Source: an uncultured Persicobacter sp. (GTDB lineage: Bacteria; Bacteroidota; Bacteroidia; Cytophagales; Cyclobacteriaceae). Taken from it: DNA of 64,000 bases. Below, piece by piece: positions 20,253 through 29,633 of the stretch. The translations under genes and the position numbers were made by a program. The DNA lies in contig CANMKE010000017.1 of NCBI GenBank assembly GCA_947498325.1, positions 40,779-104,778 on the forward strand, written 5' to 3'. The stretch's first letter is position 1; every line of letters begins with the position of its first letter. A model generated the notes under the pieces. The model was not told the origin of the DNA. It searched no databases and saw only the letters and a program-made list of their open reading frames with translations.

Positions 20253-20999
20253 ATGAAGCAGTTAGAAATTTGTGTGTACAGCCTTGAATCAGCCCTAACG
20301 GCACAGGCCAATGGTGCTGACCGTGTGGAGCTTTGCATGGGGCAGTTTGAAGGTGGAATTACCCCGAGTATGGGTTTAATTCAGCAGGTAAAAAAACACT
20401 TAACCATAGGGGTAAATGTGATCATCCGACCGCGAGGAGGAGATTTCGTCTATACTCCGCAAGAAGTGGAAGTGATGCTTACCGATATTGAAATGGCTAA
20501 AAGCGCGGGCGCCGATGGGGTTGTTTTTGGCGCACTTTTGCCTAATGGTGCGCTTGATGTGGCCACCTGTCAGCGATTGGCACATGCGGCCGAGGGAATG
20601 GACATGACCATCCACCGAGCTTTTGATATGAGCAATGACCTTCCGAAGGCGCTTGAAGCATTAATTGAAATGGGCTTCAGCCGGGTACTGACCTCTGGTG
20701 GCTACAATACTGCGCCCGAGGGTATGGCCGTGTTGCAGCAATTGGTACAACAGGCCGATGGCAGACTCAGCATTATGGCGGGCAGCGGGGTAAGTGCGGA
20801 TAATGCCCACGATTTACTGATGGCGGGCATTGAGGAATTACACCTCTCGGCAATGCATGCCTGGGACAGCCCGATGACCTATCAGAACCCTCAGATTTCG
20901 ATGGGCAAGGAGGGAGGCATACCTGAATATACTCGGTATGGTGCCGACGGGAAAAAAGTGGCGGCCGTTCGTGCTATCATGGATCAGTTCAATCAATAA
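20253..20999 (+). CDS. cutC: CutC family protein
   Basis: TIM-barrel protein of about 248 residues, family CutC. It was first described in copper homeostasis, though its biochemical role remains unsettled. Hallmarks: MKQLEICVYSLESALTAQ, GADRVELCMGQFEGGITPS, IRPRGGDFVYTPQE, MTIHRAFDM, and MAGSGVSADNAHDLLMAGI. The ATG at 20253 is favoured over the upstream TTG at 20232, since MKQLEI begins the first barrel strand. The PNGase F gene follows after only 12 bp, so the two are almost surely co-transcribed. Its presence in a glycan locus is odd. CutC genes next to glycosidases do occur in Bacteroidota as I recall, which may hint at a role other than copper. Confidence 0.93.
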   Translation: MKQLEICVYSLESALTAQANGADRVELCMGQFEGGITPSMGLIQQVKKHLTIGVNVIIRPRGGDFVYTPQEVEVMLTDIEMAKSAGADGVVFGALLPNGALDVATCQRLAHAAEGMDMTIHRAFDMSNDLPKALEALIEMGFSRVLTSGGYNTAPEGMAVLQQLVQQADGRLSIMAGSGVSADNAHDLLMAGIEELHLSAMHAWDSPMTYQNPQISMGKEGGIPEYTRYGADGKKVAAVRAIMDQFNQ

Positions 21000-21011
21000 G
21001 CCTTTTTTAAA

Positions 21012-22265
21012 ATGACTATTTTTCATAAATCATCCTATATTATTGGGGCAGTTTGCTGTCTGTTAATCTCTTGTGGCCCTAAAGAATACCCAGCGATAGG
21101 CAATACGGAACTTCAGCTCTTTGACCGACAGATTGTTCAGTTTGATCCAGAGATTGGGGACATTCAGGAAACGGGCCATCAGATTGAACTTGATAATGGC
21201 CGAATTGTCCTGACGAAAGTTCAGATCCCGCTTTATGAGCGGCGCGTCAGTGCCAACCTACACCTGACTTTGCAGTCCAATGGTGACCGATGGGATAAAT
21301 CGGGTTCTGTATTTATGTTTCCTGCTGATCAGGACATCAATCTGATTGAAATTAAAAAAGGCCTGCGGAAGTTTCCTGCCTCTGCTGCCATAAAAGAGGA
21401 TTTTGTAGGTGTTCTGCCTGCTAAAGGCTACACGCCAGCACAGGAATTAATGCGCTTTATGACGCCTTTTGGGGTAGGCTATTATTCTCAGGATACTGTA
21501 CAGGCTACCAAAAACCGAAAGCCGGCATATATTGCCAAGTGGGAAGATCAGGTGGATTGGGATCAGGATATTACGGACCGTTTGCCAGCAATGATGGGCA
21601 AAGAAGTTTATATCGGTATTTGGATTGACACCTGGACGAAGCAAGGCTATAAGGTTTCCGCAGATATCCGTATTAAGGAAGCACATTTGGCCAATGATGT
21701 CCGTCCGCAGACCGTAGCCATCCCTTTGCTGAATACCATTGCTTATACGGGGCCGCAACAGGCATTTGATTATTTGAGCCGACAGCCGCTTACTTTTGAT
21801 TTTGAAGTTCCTTCGAATTTGCAGGATGCGCAGATCAAATACTTGATTACAGGTCATGGGGGACATTCTGGTGGAGATGAATTCGTGAAGAATCCGAATC
21901 AAATTTTTGTGGATGGTCAGCTGATGCTTGATTTTACGCCGTGGCGCGACGATTGTGCTTCCTTCCGAAGGTTCAATCCTGGCTCTGGTGTGTGGATGGA
22001 AGCGGTCGATAGCGCTCAATGGCTGGACTGGAAAAAAATGGAATATGTTAATGGAGATATTCAGGAGCGTGTGGCTTCTTCAGATTTCTCCCGTTCGAAC
22101 TGGTGCCCAGGAAGTGTGGTTGATCCTGTAGAGATTAAGCTTGGAGATTTAACCCAGGGAAAACATCAGTTAAAAATCGCATTGCCCAATTCACAACCCA
22201 CCACCGGGCAGGAACATAACCATTGGTTGATCTCCGCCTATTTGGTTGGTGAGTTAGCACAATAG
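21012..22265 (+). CDS. PNGase F-like peptide-N4-(N-acetyl-beta-glucosaminyl)asparagine amidase
   Basis: Amidase that cleaves the bond between asparagine and the first GlcNAc of N-glycans, freeing the whole glycan. 417 residues. The start MTIFHKSSYIIGAVCC leads to lipobox LISC (Cys21), so it is a lipoprotein, unlike the secreted flavobacterial enzyme. Two eight-stranded jelly-roll domains are expected. Family motifs seen are YLITGHGGHSGGDEF, FTPWRDDCASFRRFNPGSG, and SSDFSRSNWCPGSVVDPVEI, all typical of PNGase F. The ATG at 21012 is 12 bp after cutC. It supplies substrate for the GH92 and GH125 mannosidases and the SusCD importer of this locus. The catalytic Asp/Glu set was not aligned residue by residue. 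Confidence 0.92.
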   Translation: MTIFHKSSYIIGAVCCLLISCGPKEYPAIGNTELQLFDRQIVQFDPEIGDIQETGHQIELDNGRIVLTKVQIPLYERRVSANLHLTLQSNGDRWDKSGSVFMFPADQDINLIEIKKGLRKFPASAAIKEDFVGVLPAKGYTPAQELMRFMTPFGVGYYSQDTVQATKNRKPAYIAKWEDQVDWDQDITDRLPAMMGKEVYIGIWIDTWTKQGYKVSADIRIKEAHLANDVRPQTVAIPLLNTIAYTGPQQAFDYLSRQPLTFDFEVPSNLQDAQIKYLITGHGGHSGGDEFVKNPNQIFVDGQLMLDFTPWRDDCASFRRFNPGSGVWMEAVDSAQWLDWKKMEYVNGDIQERVASSDFSRSNWCPGSVVDPVEIKLGDLTQGKHQLKIALPNSQPTTGQEHNHWLISAYLVGELAQ

Positions 22266-22410
22266 AATAAAAAACACGAAATCATGTAAGAAATGACATG
22301 GTTTTGATTTCAAGGGCTTGAAAAACATCAGCCTATATGGTGACCATAGCGAGCCGTCACCTTCAGCCGTTTGGCGATTTACCGATTTTGTATCATTAGT
22401 ATTTTTTACC

Positions 22411-23616
22411 ATGAGATATTTTGCACATCTGTTTGCTATATTGGGGATGATTTTTATTGGACTGGCGGCATGTCAGACCACAAAAGAGACCTCAGCCCCC
22501 GATGGCCTTGATCTTCGGATTCAAAAGGCCTTGACGACCGCCGGGGAAAACCGTTCGGAGCTTGAAGGTGCATTAGCATCCGTTGCCGAGGAGCAACGCG
22601 ACGGCTTACGCTTTCTGATCGCTTATATGCCTGATCGTGATTTAACACAATTGTCAGGGAAATATTTGCTGAAGAATTTGCAGTGGGCATACAAAGCGAA
22701 GGGCACCTTCAGTTGGTGCAAGCAGTTGCCTGACAGTGTTTTTTTCAATGAAGTGTTGCCTTATGCAAGCCTGAACGAACGCCGCGACGACTGGCGGGAA
22801 GATTTTTATGAACGATTTGCCCCTTTGGTTTCCAATACAGAAGATATCCGCGAAGCCATAAAAATCATCAATCACGCCATTATGGAGGAGGTTAAAGTGA
22901 AATACTCTACCGCACGTCCAAAGCCAGATCAGAGTCCTTATGAGTCTATGGATTGTGGGCTGGCATCTTGCACGGGCTTGTCTGTTTTGCTGACAGATGC
23001 CTTCCGCGCTGTGGGTATTCCGTCAAGAATTGCAGGTACACCTAACTGGACCACCAAAGAAGGGAACCATAACTGGAACGAGGTGATGGTGGATGGGCAA
23101 TGGTATTTTACAGAGTATTACCCGAGCGAAGGGCTTGACCAGGGGTGGTTTCTTGCAGATGCCGGGCAAGCGGACCCGACAAGTAAGGCGCACTGGATTT
23201 ATGCATCTTCATTTAAACCGGCGCAAGCCTACTTCCCTTTGGTATGGGATGAGAAAATTCATTATGTGCATGCAGAAAATGTTACCGAAAGATATATCCA
23301 TTTATATCAGCAGGCTCAAATGCACCAACAGGTAGAGGAAGCGGGAAAAGTGCAATTGCAGCTGGTGATGTTCAAACGCCAGGGGTGTTCGATGGGAGAC
23401 GATCGTGTGGCGGTTCCTGTGAAGGTATATGCAGGTAAAGAACTGATATTTGAAGGAAAGACTGCTGATGCCCAAAAGGACATGAATGATTATCTGACAG
23501 GATTTGTGGCTGAAGGTGCTACTGTGGCAATTCAATATACCGATGCCCAGGGAAAGTTGCGACAAGTTCAGCAGGTAATGAATGAAAACCAAACACTTAG
23601 ATTGTACTATCAGTAG
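22411..23616 (+). CDS. transglutaminase-like lipoprotein
   Basis: Papain-fold transglutaminase-like protein of 402 residues, exported as a lipoprotein (MRYFAHLFAILGMIFIGLAA then Cys21). The core reads DCGLASCTGLSVLLTDAFRA (Cys187), RIAGTPNW, GNHNWNEVMVDGQWYF (His220) and TEYYPSEG. The position that is normally the catalytic Asp (four after the Trp of GxW) is Glu235. Such proteins can be proteases, amidases or transferases; eukaryotic PNGase (NGLY1) shares this fold. A role on glycoprotein or glycopeptide substrates is plausible from context only. It starts 145 bp after PNGase F. The TTG-initiated frame from 22318 is rejected because it hides the lipoprotein signal. A terminator follows. Confidence 0.82.
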   Translation: MRYFAHLFAILGMIFIGLAACQTTKETSAPDGLDLRIQKALTTAGENRSELEGALASVAEEQRDGLRFLIAYMPDRDLTQLSGKYLLKNLQWAYKAKGTFSWCKQLPDSVFFNEVLPYASLNERRDDWREDFYERFAPLVSNTEDIREAIKIINHAIMEEVKVKYSTARPKPDQSPYESMDCGLASCTGLSVLLTDAFRAVGIPSRIAGTPNWTTKEGNHNWNEVMVDGQWYFTEYYPSEGLDQGWFLADAGQADPTSKAHWIYASSFKPAQAYFPLVWDEKIHYVHAENVTERYIHLYQQAQMHQQVEEAGKVQLQLVMFKRQGCSMGDDRVAVPVKVYAGKELIFEGKTADAQKDMNDYLTGFVAEGATVAIQYTDAQGKLRQVQQVMNENQTLRLYYQ

Positions 23617-23645
23617 TTGAAAAATATAAATATCTGATCAATATT

Positions 23646-23690
23646 ACCGTCAGTGGAATTAAAAATTTAATTTCTGCTGACGGTTTTTTT
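23646..23690 (+). terminator. terminator after the transglutaminase-like gene
   Basis: ACCGTCAG (23646-23653) pairs with CTGACGGT (23677-23684). An inner AT-rich stem extends the hairpin, and seven T residues follow. It marks the end of the cutC-PNGase F-transglutaminase transcript. Confidence 0.88.
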
Positions 23691-23844
23691 ATGTATTTGT
23701 TAATAATTTTTTTTGAGGATTTATCAAAGTTAATGTAAGGTATATGCCTACATTATTTTGAATAATGATGGTTTTTCTGTGATTATCATAAAAATTTCAT
23801 TTAAAAATTATTACTTTTAAATCCCAAACAACATCAGATCTTTT

Positions 23845-24246
23845 ATGAAGTTTTTTTACAGTTTATTTTTGGTTTTTGCAGTAGGAACTCATTCAGCCTA
23901 CGCCGAGCCTAAATCTACTCATTCATTGAATATGGCATCAGAATTTGAGCCTAACCGCATCCTGCAATCAGTGGAAACACCCCCTTTGTATGTGTCCCTG
24001 AGATCGCCCATTCATTTTGATCCCGCACGTTCAATGTTCGGATTTTCCCCTTCATCACTTGCCGCACGTGGATATTCTACCACATCCCTCCGCCCAAACC
24101 TGAGCTTTATTTCAACAGGCCAACGCAGTGAAAATGCCGACAAATCACTTTCAGAACAGTTATTATTAATGTTGGTCGCCATTCCTTTTGGCTTTTTACT
24201 TCCAATGGGATTCTCTAAAATTGGGGACGTGTGGAGCCGTTCTTAA
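23845..24246 (+). CDS. small secreted or membrane protein, unknown
   Basis: A 133-residue protein not matched to any family I know. It has a signal peptide (MKFFYSLFLVFAVGTHSAYA) and a central region rich in Ser, Pro and Arg with no evident fold. The C-terminal hydrophobic segment LSEQLLLMLVAIPFGFLLPM (about 103-122) is followed by KIGDVWSRS. A single membrane anchor at the C terminus is likely. It has its own upstream gap of 228 bp after a terminator and converges on GH92 copy C. Being inside the glycan locus does not prove a link to it. Confidence 0.55.
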   Translation: MKFFYSLFLVFAVGTHSAYAEPKSTHSLNMASEFEPNRILQSVETPPLYVSLRSPIHFDPARSMFGFSPSSLAARGYSTTSLRPNLSFISTGQRSENADKSLSEQLLLMLVAIPFGFLLPMGFSKIGDVWSRS

Positions 24247-24264
24247 AATTGAAAATAGAGAAAT

Positions 24265-24293
24265 AAAAAAAGCACGGCCTAATGACCGTGCTT
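24265..24293 (-). terminator. terminator of GH92 copy C
   Basis: The perfect 8-bp stem AAGCACGG (24270-24277) / CCGTGCTT (24286-24293) is followed on the minus strand by a T run. There is no T run in the other direction, so it serves the minus-strand GH92 gene. Confidence 0.85.
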
Positions 24294-24316
24294 CAAAGAA
24301 ATAATGCTTCGCTATT

Positions 24317-26644
24317 TTACAGCGCTTCAGTATTCCAGCTTCCATCCTCTAAATGCATAGAGAATGGAACGTTGGTTGGTTGTGTTCCTCGGTTTTTATT
24401 CGGTGTTTTGCTCATCGTGAAGTCCAGCACGCCACCTTTCATAATATCTTCATGCTTCAAGAAGTTATTTGGCCACGGGTTGCCATTCAAACTTGCTGAT
24501 TCAATATATACATGATCATTTTTATTGTTGTCAGCCTTGATAGTGAAGGTGTTACCATTTTCCAGCTTCAGGTCAATTTGATCAAACAATGGTGACCCAA
24601 TTACATACTGATTGCTTCCTGGGGTTACAGGATAGAAACCCATTGCAGAAAATACATACCAGGCAGAAGTCTGTCCGTTGTCCTCATCACCACAATAGCC
24701 ATCTGGATAAGGGGTGTACATGCGATTCATGACATCGCGAACGTGTGCCTGTGCTTTCCAGGGTTGTCCGGCATAATTATAAAGGTAAATCATATGCTGA
24801 ATAGGCTGATTACCATGTGCATAATTCCCCATGTTGGCAACTTGCATTTCACGGATTTCGTGAATAGTGAATCCATAATAGGAGTTGTCAAACTTTGGCG
24901 CCATAGTAAACACCTCGTCAAGTTTATTGACAAACTGATTTTTTCCTCCCATCAGATCAACCAAGCCCTGAATATCCTGAAATACAGACCAGGTGTAATG
25001 TAAACTGTTTCCTTCAGTAAATGCATCTCCCCATTTAAGTGGATTGAATGGCGACTGAAATTCTCCATTTTCATTTTTACCTCGCATCCAGCCTGTTGAA
25101 GAGTCAAAGACATTTTTGTAGTTCTGCGAACGTTTCTGGAACACTGAAACCTCATCAGCTGATTTCCCTAATTTTTTACCAAATTCAGCAATACAATAGT
25201 CTGCATAGGCATATTCGAGTGTTCTTGCAGTGTTTTCATTAATGCCGACATCGTAAGGAACATAGCCCAGTTTATTGTAATAATCAGCACCCAAACGCCC
25301 CACGGAATGCAATGGGCCCGCTTGATTGGAGTTTTTCACCATCGCCTCGTAAAGAACGTCAGCATCAAACCCACGGATACCCTTCATATAGGCGTCGGTA
25401 ATTAATGATGCCGAGTTTGAACCGATCATACAATCGCGGTGTCCTGGCGATGCCCATTCAGGAAGCCAGCCACTTTCCTTGTAAGTATTCACCAAGCCTT
25501 GCATAATTTTGCTGTCCAAGTCCTGATGCATCAGCGTGAAGAAAGGGAAAACGGCACGGAAAGTATCCCAAAATCCGTTATCAGTAAACATGTAGCCAGG
25601 TAGTACTTTACCGTTATATGGAGAATAGTGAACTACCTCGTTCTGTTGGTTATATTCGTAGAATTTTCGAGGGAACAGCATCGTTCTGTAAAGGCAAGAA
25701 TAGAATGTCGCTTGCTCTTTTTCGGTACCTCCCGTAATGGCAATACGGTCAAATTCTGTTTGCCATGCTGCTTTGGCTTTGGCTTTTGTTTGCTCAAAAG
25801 TATCTGCACCAACCTCTCTCTTCAGGTTGATTTCTGCTTGTTCGTGAGAGATAAAAGAAGCGCCGATCTGGGCAATGATTTCCTCTTTTTTGGAAGTCTC
25901 AAAGCGAACCATCATACCGACATGCTTGCCTTCAAGGTGGTCAGTATTGTGCAATCCCTTATCATCCCATGTTTTTACTTCTGCAATAGGTTTATTGAAA
26001 GAAATAACGAAGTAATTTTTGAAATTGTCCGGTACACCGCCGTGGTTATTTTTGGCGTAACCGTAGATTTTATTGTCCTTGATTTTAACACCAGAACCCA
26101 TATCGAAGGCATCGATGACCACCCAAGAAGACTTGCTCTCAGGAAAGGTAAAACGCATTTGCGCCGTTCTTGTCGTTGGGGCTACTTCAGCCGTAACATC
26201 ATAATCTGCCAGATAAACACTGTAATAATACGGCTTGGCAATCTCTGCTTTGTGAGAGAAATAGCTGGCACGCTCTTTCTGCTTGTAAGCCATTTTACCC
26301 ACCACAGGCATTAATGAGAATGCGCCGTAGTCGTTGATCCAAGGGGAAGGTTGATGGGTTTGCTTGATGCCCTGAATCTTTTTTGCACGGTAGGCATACA
26401 TCCAACCATTTCCATTTTCACCAGTCTGTGGCGACCAGAAATTCATCCCCCAAGGTGTTGCAATTGCGGGATAGGTATTTCCGTTGGAGAGCTCAAAGTC
26501 GGAATCGGTACCCACCAAAGGGTTGGCCAAATCAATCGTTGCCTTCGTTGAAGCTTGCGGATTGTTGGACGCTGTTTGTTGGTGCTTCTGACAAGAGAAG
26601 AACGCACAACAGCATGCGATAATTAGAAAAATAGGTCTACACAT
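24317..26644 (-). CDS. GH92 alpha-mannosidase, lipoprotein (copy C, divergent)
   Basis: Third GH92 enzyme, 775 residues, with lipoprotein signal MCRPIFLIIACCCAFFSC. It has the GH92 framework: NPLVGTDSDFELSNGNTYPA, EGNSLHYTWSVFQDI (about 541), and DEDNGQTSAWYVFSAMGFYP (about 648). It departs from copies A and B at several active-site segments. GNEPSHH becomes GNQPIQH, GNEDCGQ becomes GDEDNGQ, and the N-terminal HTHxSGTG segment is replaced by IKQTHQPSPWINDY. These changes point to another linkage specificity, a known theme in GH92. Glu to Gln in the GNxP motif is the clearest marker. It is monocistronic, with its own terminator and a 417-bp upstream gap. Confidence 0.94.
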   Translation of the reverse strand: MCRPIFLIIACCCAFFSCQKHQQTASNNPQASTKATIDLANPLVGTDSDFELSNGNTYPAIATPWGMNFWSPQTGENGNGWMYAYRAKKIQGIKQTHQPSPWINDYGAFSLMPVVGKMAYKQKERASYFSHKAEIAKPYYYSVYLADYDVTAEVAPTTRTAQMRFTFPESKSSWVVIDAFDMGSGVKIKDNKIYGYAKNNHGGVPDNFKNYFVISFNKPIAEVKTWDDKGLHNTDHLEGKHVGMMVRFETSKKEEIIAQIGASFISHEQAEINLKREVGADTFEQTKAKAKAAWQTEFDRIAITGGTEKEQATFYSCLYRTMLFPRKFYEYNQQNEVVHYSPYNGKVLPGYMFTDNGFWDTFRAVFPFFTLMHQDLDSKIMQGLVNTYKESGWLPEWASPGHRDCMIGSNSASLITDAYMKGIRGFDADVLYEAMVKNSNQAGPLHSVGRLGADYYNKLGYVPYDVGINENTARTLEYAYADYCIAEFGKKLGKSADEVSVFQKRSQNYKNVFDSSTGWMRGKNENGEFQSPFNPLKWGDAFTEGNSLHYTWSVFQDIQGLVDLMGGKNQFVNKLDEVFTMAPKFDNSYYGFTIHEIREMQVANMGNYAHGNQPIQHMIYLYNYAGQPWKAQAHVRDVMNRMYTPYPDGYCGDEDNGQTSAWYVFSAMGFYPVTPGSNQYVIGSPLFDQIDLKLENGNTFTIKADNNKNDHVYIESASLNGNPWPNNFLKHEDIMKGGVLDFTMSKTPNKNRGTQPTNVPFSMHLEDGSWNTEAL

Positions 26645-27061
26645 GAATATTATGGCGATAAAAATGATGACAATTAATGATCAGTTACCTGCCGATGTGC
26701 AGGGCTGGATCTTTGCTCAAAAGTATCGGCCAAAGATTACAGTTGGCTCATTCGATGGGTTACATTTGCGATTACATCCCCTGAAATGCCTAAATTACTT
26801 GACTAATTTTAAATTTATAGCCGACTTCCCCCTGAAATTTTATGAAATTTCAATATCATGACGTTGCCGTATAGGTGCTGACCCGATGTCATTAAGCGAA
26901 GAGTTTTGGGGTTACTCAGGTGTATATTTGAAATGAATGTAAAGGCATAACCAAGGAGTATTACAGTATAATGCAGTGCTCTAAACTAAATATTGAACGA
27001 TAATTTGTGGTCAATACGGTATCATCTGTTCCTTGTGGGGCAAGAACGTATTGCCTCAGGA
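26645..27061. other. intergenic region with a dispersed repeat
   Basis: A gap of 417 bp between divergent GH92 copy C and convergently read photolyase. No ORF is credible. It contains the 73-bp repeat copy at 26878-26950 described separately. Confidence 0.6.
26878..26950 (+). repeat. 73-bp dispersed repeat, copy 1
   Basis: From CTGACCCGATGTCATTAAG to AAATGAATGTAAAGGCATAA this matches 52444-52516 over the full 73 bp, with about a dozen scattered mismatches and no gaps. Blocks such as ACTCAGGTGTA and GTAAAGGCATAA are identical. The copy near 52.4 kb is part of a MITE-like element; this one lacks the right-hand inverted repeat, so it may be a decayed remnant. Confidence 0.7.
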
Positions 27062-28528
27062 TTATTTTTTAGGACGTACATGTTTTTGCAGTAGCCGCTG
27101 TGCTTCTTCTTTTACCAAAGGGTGCTTTCGGTGTTGCCATAATTTCTGACGATTTCGTTTGGCACTTTCTACCAGGTCAATAACCGGCAGTGGGTAATCA
27201 GTCCCTAATTTAAAACCTACTGACGACAGACCGATCGGTGTGGCTTCCCAGGGAGCATGAATTTGTGCCGCACTGAGGGCTCTCAATTCTGGTACCCATT
27301 TTTTGATGAATGCTCCCTCGGGGTCGTGATCCTGCCCTTGTTTTACAGGATTGTAAATACGAATGGTGTTAATTCCTGTGGTGCCTGCCTGCATCTGAAA
27401 TTGGGTAAAATGAATGCCGACCTCATAATCAAGGAACTGTCGGGCAAGAAAATCCACCCCCCAGCGCCAGCCCTGACCTAACCGATGGCAAAAGAATGAA
27501 ACGAGCATGGCACGCATTCTGAAATTGATCCAGCCAGTAGCTTTAACACAGCGAATGCAGGCGTCCACCATCGGAATGCCCGTCAGTCCATCTTCCCATG
27601 TTTTTATGAGGTCGTTCTTGCGCTCCCATTGCAAGAGCTCAAAGCCTTTATTAATGCAGCGGTGTTCATAATTTATTTCCATTTCAAACTTCTGAATAAA
27701 ATGACAGTGCCAGCGAAGCCAGGTCAGGAAAGCCGAAAAGTTGGCTTTGTACCACAGATTATTACCATGATATTTCACAAACTGGTACACCTGTGCCACG
27801 GATAAATTCCCCCATGCCAAATAGGGCGACACGCGCGCGCATGATCGCCTACTCTCCGCAGGCTTGGAGATGTGTTTTCGGTAATTTTTGGCGCGATCTT
27901 CCACAAAGGAGGTCAAATATTTCCATCCATTGGCTTCTCCGCCTTGCTGCATGCTGTGGGAGGAAGAAGTCCATTTTTTACGCATTGGGGCAGGGAGCTG
28001 GAAGCTGCCGAAAATGTTAGGTGCCATTTTGAATTCATTCAGCTTGAAATGATTCTTTAGGAGAGGCGCTTCCATGGTTTTTGTCCATAGCCGATCCCAG
28101 TTTGTACGGTTTCGGAGTCCACGAACAATGCCGTCGCGTTGAGATTCCTGCCAGTGGATTTTGTGCTCCTGGCAATAGGAATTGACCGCTTTATCCAGAT
28201 CCCAACTTAACTTACGACCAGTTTCCTGATAGCTGAAAACGGTTTTCAGTTGGTAGTGGGGAGCAAGTGCCTTCAGCAAGTCCAGCATTTCAGCATAGGC
28301 CACGATAATATTCCGCTTGAAAGGGGCGAAAACCGTATTCATCTCTTCAATCGACTCCAAAATAAAACGGCCATGTCGATCATCAAAGTCGGGCATTTGC
28401 ACCATTGAGGGCGAAAAGTTGTAAATGATCAGGTAGGGGATATCCTGCATTTCAGCCAAATGCAGCGGCTCATGATTTTGCGTGCGTAAATCACGTTTTA
28501 TCCAGACAAGGTTAATTTTAGGCTTCAT
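27062..28528 (-). CDS. cryptochrome/photolyase family protein (full length)
   Basis: Flavoprotein of 488 residues. It starts with a photolyase alpha/beta domain ([15 protein letters not shown], about 5-130) followed by a helical FAD-binding domain ([60 protein letters not shown]). The stretch that in standard photolyases reads D-x-D-xx-NN-L-NWQW is [20 protein letters not shown], a variant seen in a sub-branch of Bacteroidota proteins. It may repair cyclobutane or 6-4 dimers or signal blue light; the sequence does not decide. The ATG at 28528 overlaps the upstream gene by 11 nt (ATGAAGCCTAA), a sign of translational coupling. The TTG at 28585 is rejected as the start. Confidence 0.87.
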   Translation of the reverse strand: MKPKINLVWIKRDLRTQNHEPLHLAEMQDIPYLIIYNFSPSMVQMPDFDDRHGRFILESIEEMNTVFAPFKRNIIVAYAEMLDLLKALAPHYQLKTVFSYQETGRKLSWDLDKAVNSYCQEHKIHWQESQRDGIVRGLRNRTNWDRLWTKTMEAPLLKNHFKLNEFKMAPNIFGSFQLPAPMRKKWTSSSHSMQQGGEANGWKYLTSFVEDRAKNYRKHISKPAESRRSCARVSPYLAWGNLSVAQVYQFVKYHGNNLWYKANFSAFLTWLRWHCHFIQKFEMEINYEHRCINKGFELLQWERKNDLIKTWEDGLTGIPMVDACIRCVKATGWINFRMRAMLVSFFCHRLGQGWRWGVDFLARQFLDYEVGIHFTQFQMQAGTTGINTIRIYNPVKQGQDHDPEGAFIKKWVPELRALSAAQIHAPWEATPIGLSSVGFKLGTDYPLPVIDLVESAKRNRQKLWQHRKHPLVKEEAQRLLQKHVRPKK

Positions 28529-29633
28529 GGTACACCGCAGTTTTTTTGCACTTCTTCCAAAACGCAAAAAATGAATGGTATGCACCCTCCACGGGAAACA
28601 TCCAGTCTCGTGCTTCCTCGGTTCCTGTATAATGAGTATTCAGCGGATGTTCCTTGTATATTATAGCGCTTGTGCCTGCCTGTGCTTTCAAATCAGCAAA
28701 AGACCCAACGAAAACCTGCAATTCAGGAATATTTGTCCGCAGGGAAAGCAGGAAATTAATGGCATTTTGACCAATGGGGTATTTTTCAAAAATGGCAGGC
28801 TCAAGTAATAAAATACGGTTGGCAGGTGCTCCCTCGTGCCACTTGGGGTCCATATTATAATAGTTATAAATCAGGGTGTTTTGGTTGGGGTCGATATTGA
28901 TTGCTTCAGTGGTGGGGAGTGGGCTGCGAAGATTCAATTTCACGGACTTTTCCAATTCTTGAGGAATTTCCCATTGATCAAAGGCGGAATAAGGGACATC
29001 CAGGAAGGTGCCTTTTTGGTCGCTATAACAGTACTTATTGATATTGGATTGATTTGCGACATATTTTTTATGGCTGTTGCTTCCCGCCACCCATTGCCAG
29101 CTTAGGGCATTGCTCGCCCAGTCGCCATCCAGCAAATGATAGTACATCCATTGTGCAGGATGATGCCAATGGGCAAAGCCGAGGTTGCAACTGATGCCTG
29201 CAATATACATTCTGACATGATTATGCAGGTAGCCTGTTTCATAAAACGCCTCAATGCAATCGTCAATTGCTTTTATGGAAGTTCGGTGAGCTGCGATAGC
29301 CTCAGGAATGCCATAATGATTTACGGGTTGCTGCGGCTTTTTGAGGTCTTCATTAATGGCCTCTCCATGGGCGATCCATAATTGCTGCCAGTAATCGCGC
29401 CAGGCGAGCTCCTGGATGAATTTTTCTATTTTTTCCCTGGGAAGATCACGTTCCTGTATGCGCTCCATGACCATTTTAGTGGAAATCACACCCCGAGAAA
29501 TATAGGGGGAAAGTCGACTCACGGAGCCATCCAAAAAATTTCGGTCCGATCCGTACGCCACAGGATCCACAGCGTCAATGGCGTTCAGAATATCCTGATA
29601 CACAGGGCTGAAAGTAAGCGATTTATTCGTCAT
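28518..29633 (-). CDS. photolyase-like FAD-binding protein with apparently permuted domains
   Basis: A 371-residue protein opening directly with photolyase FAD-domain sequence: [20 protein letters not shown] (about 28-48), [35 protein letters not shown] and [20 protein letters not shown]. This last is the canonical photolyase motif. The alpha/beta antenna domain expected in front is absent. After about residue 275 the chain continues with [40 protein letters not shown] and [11 protein letters not shown], which resembles part of that alpha/beta domain moved to the C terminus. It is co-translated with the next photolyase gene. The ATG at 29633 is used; the upstream TTG gives an unlikely cysteine-rich extension. 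It may be a partner or repair enzyme with altered cofactor use. Confidence 0.75.
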   Translation of the reverse strand: MTNKSLTFSPVYQDILNAIDAVDPVAYGSDRNFLDGSVSRLSPYISRGVISTKMVMERIQERDLPREKIEKFIQELAWRDYWQQLWIAHGEAINEDLKKPQQPVNHYGIPEAIAAHRTSIKAIDDCIEAFYETGYLHNHVRMYIAGISCNLGFAHWHHPAQWMYYHLLDGDWASNALSWQWVAGSNSHKKYVANQSNINKYCYSDQKGTFLDVPYSAFDQWEIPQELEKSVKLNLRSPLPTTEAINIDPNQNTLIYNYYNMDPKWHEGAPANRILLLEPAIFEKYPIGQNAINFLLSLRTNIPELQVFVGSFADLKAQAGTSAIIYKEHPLNTHYTGTEEARDWMFPVEGAYHSFFAFWKKCKKTAVYHEA

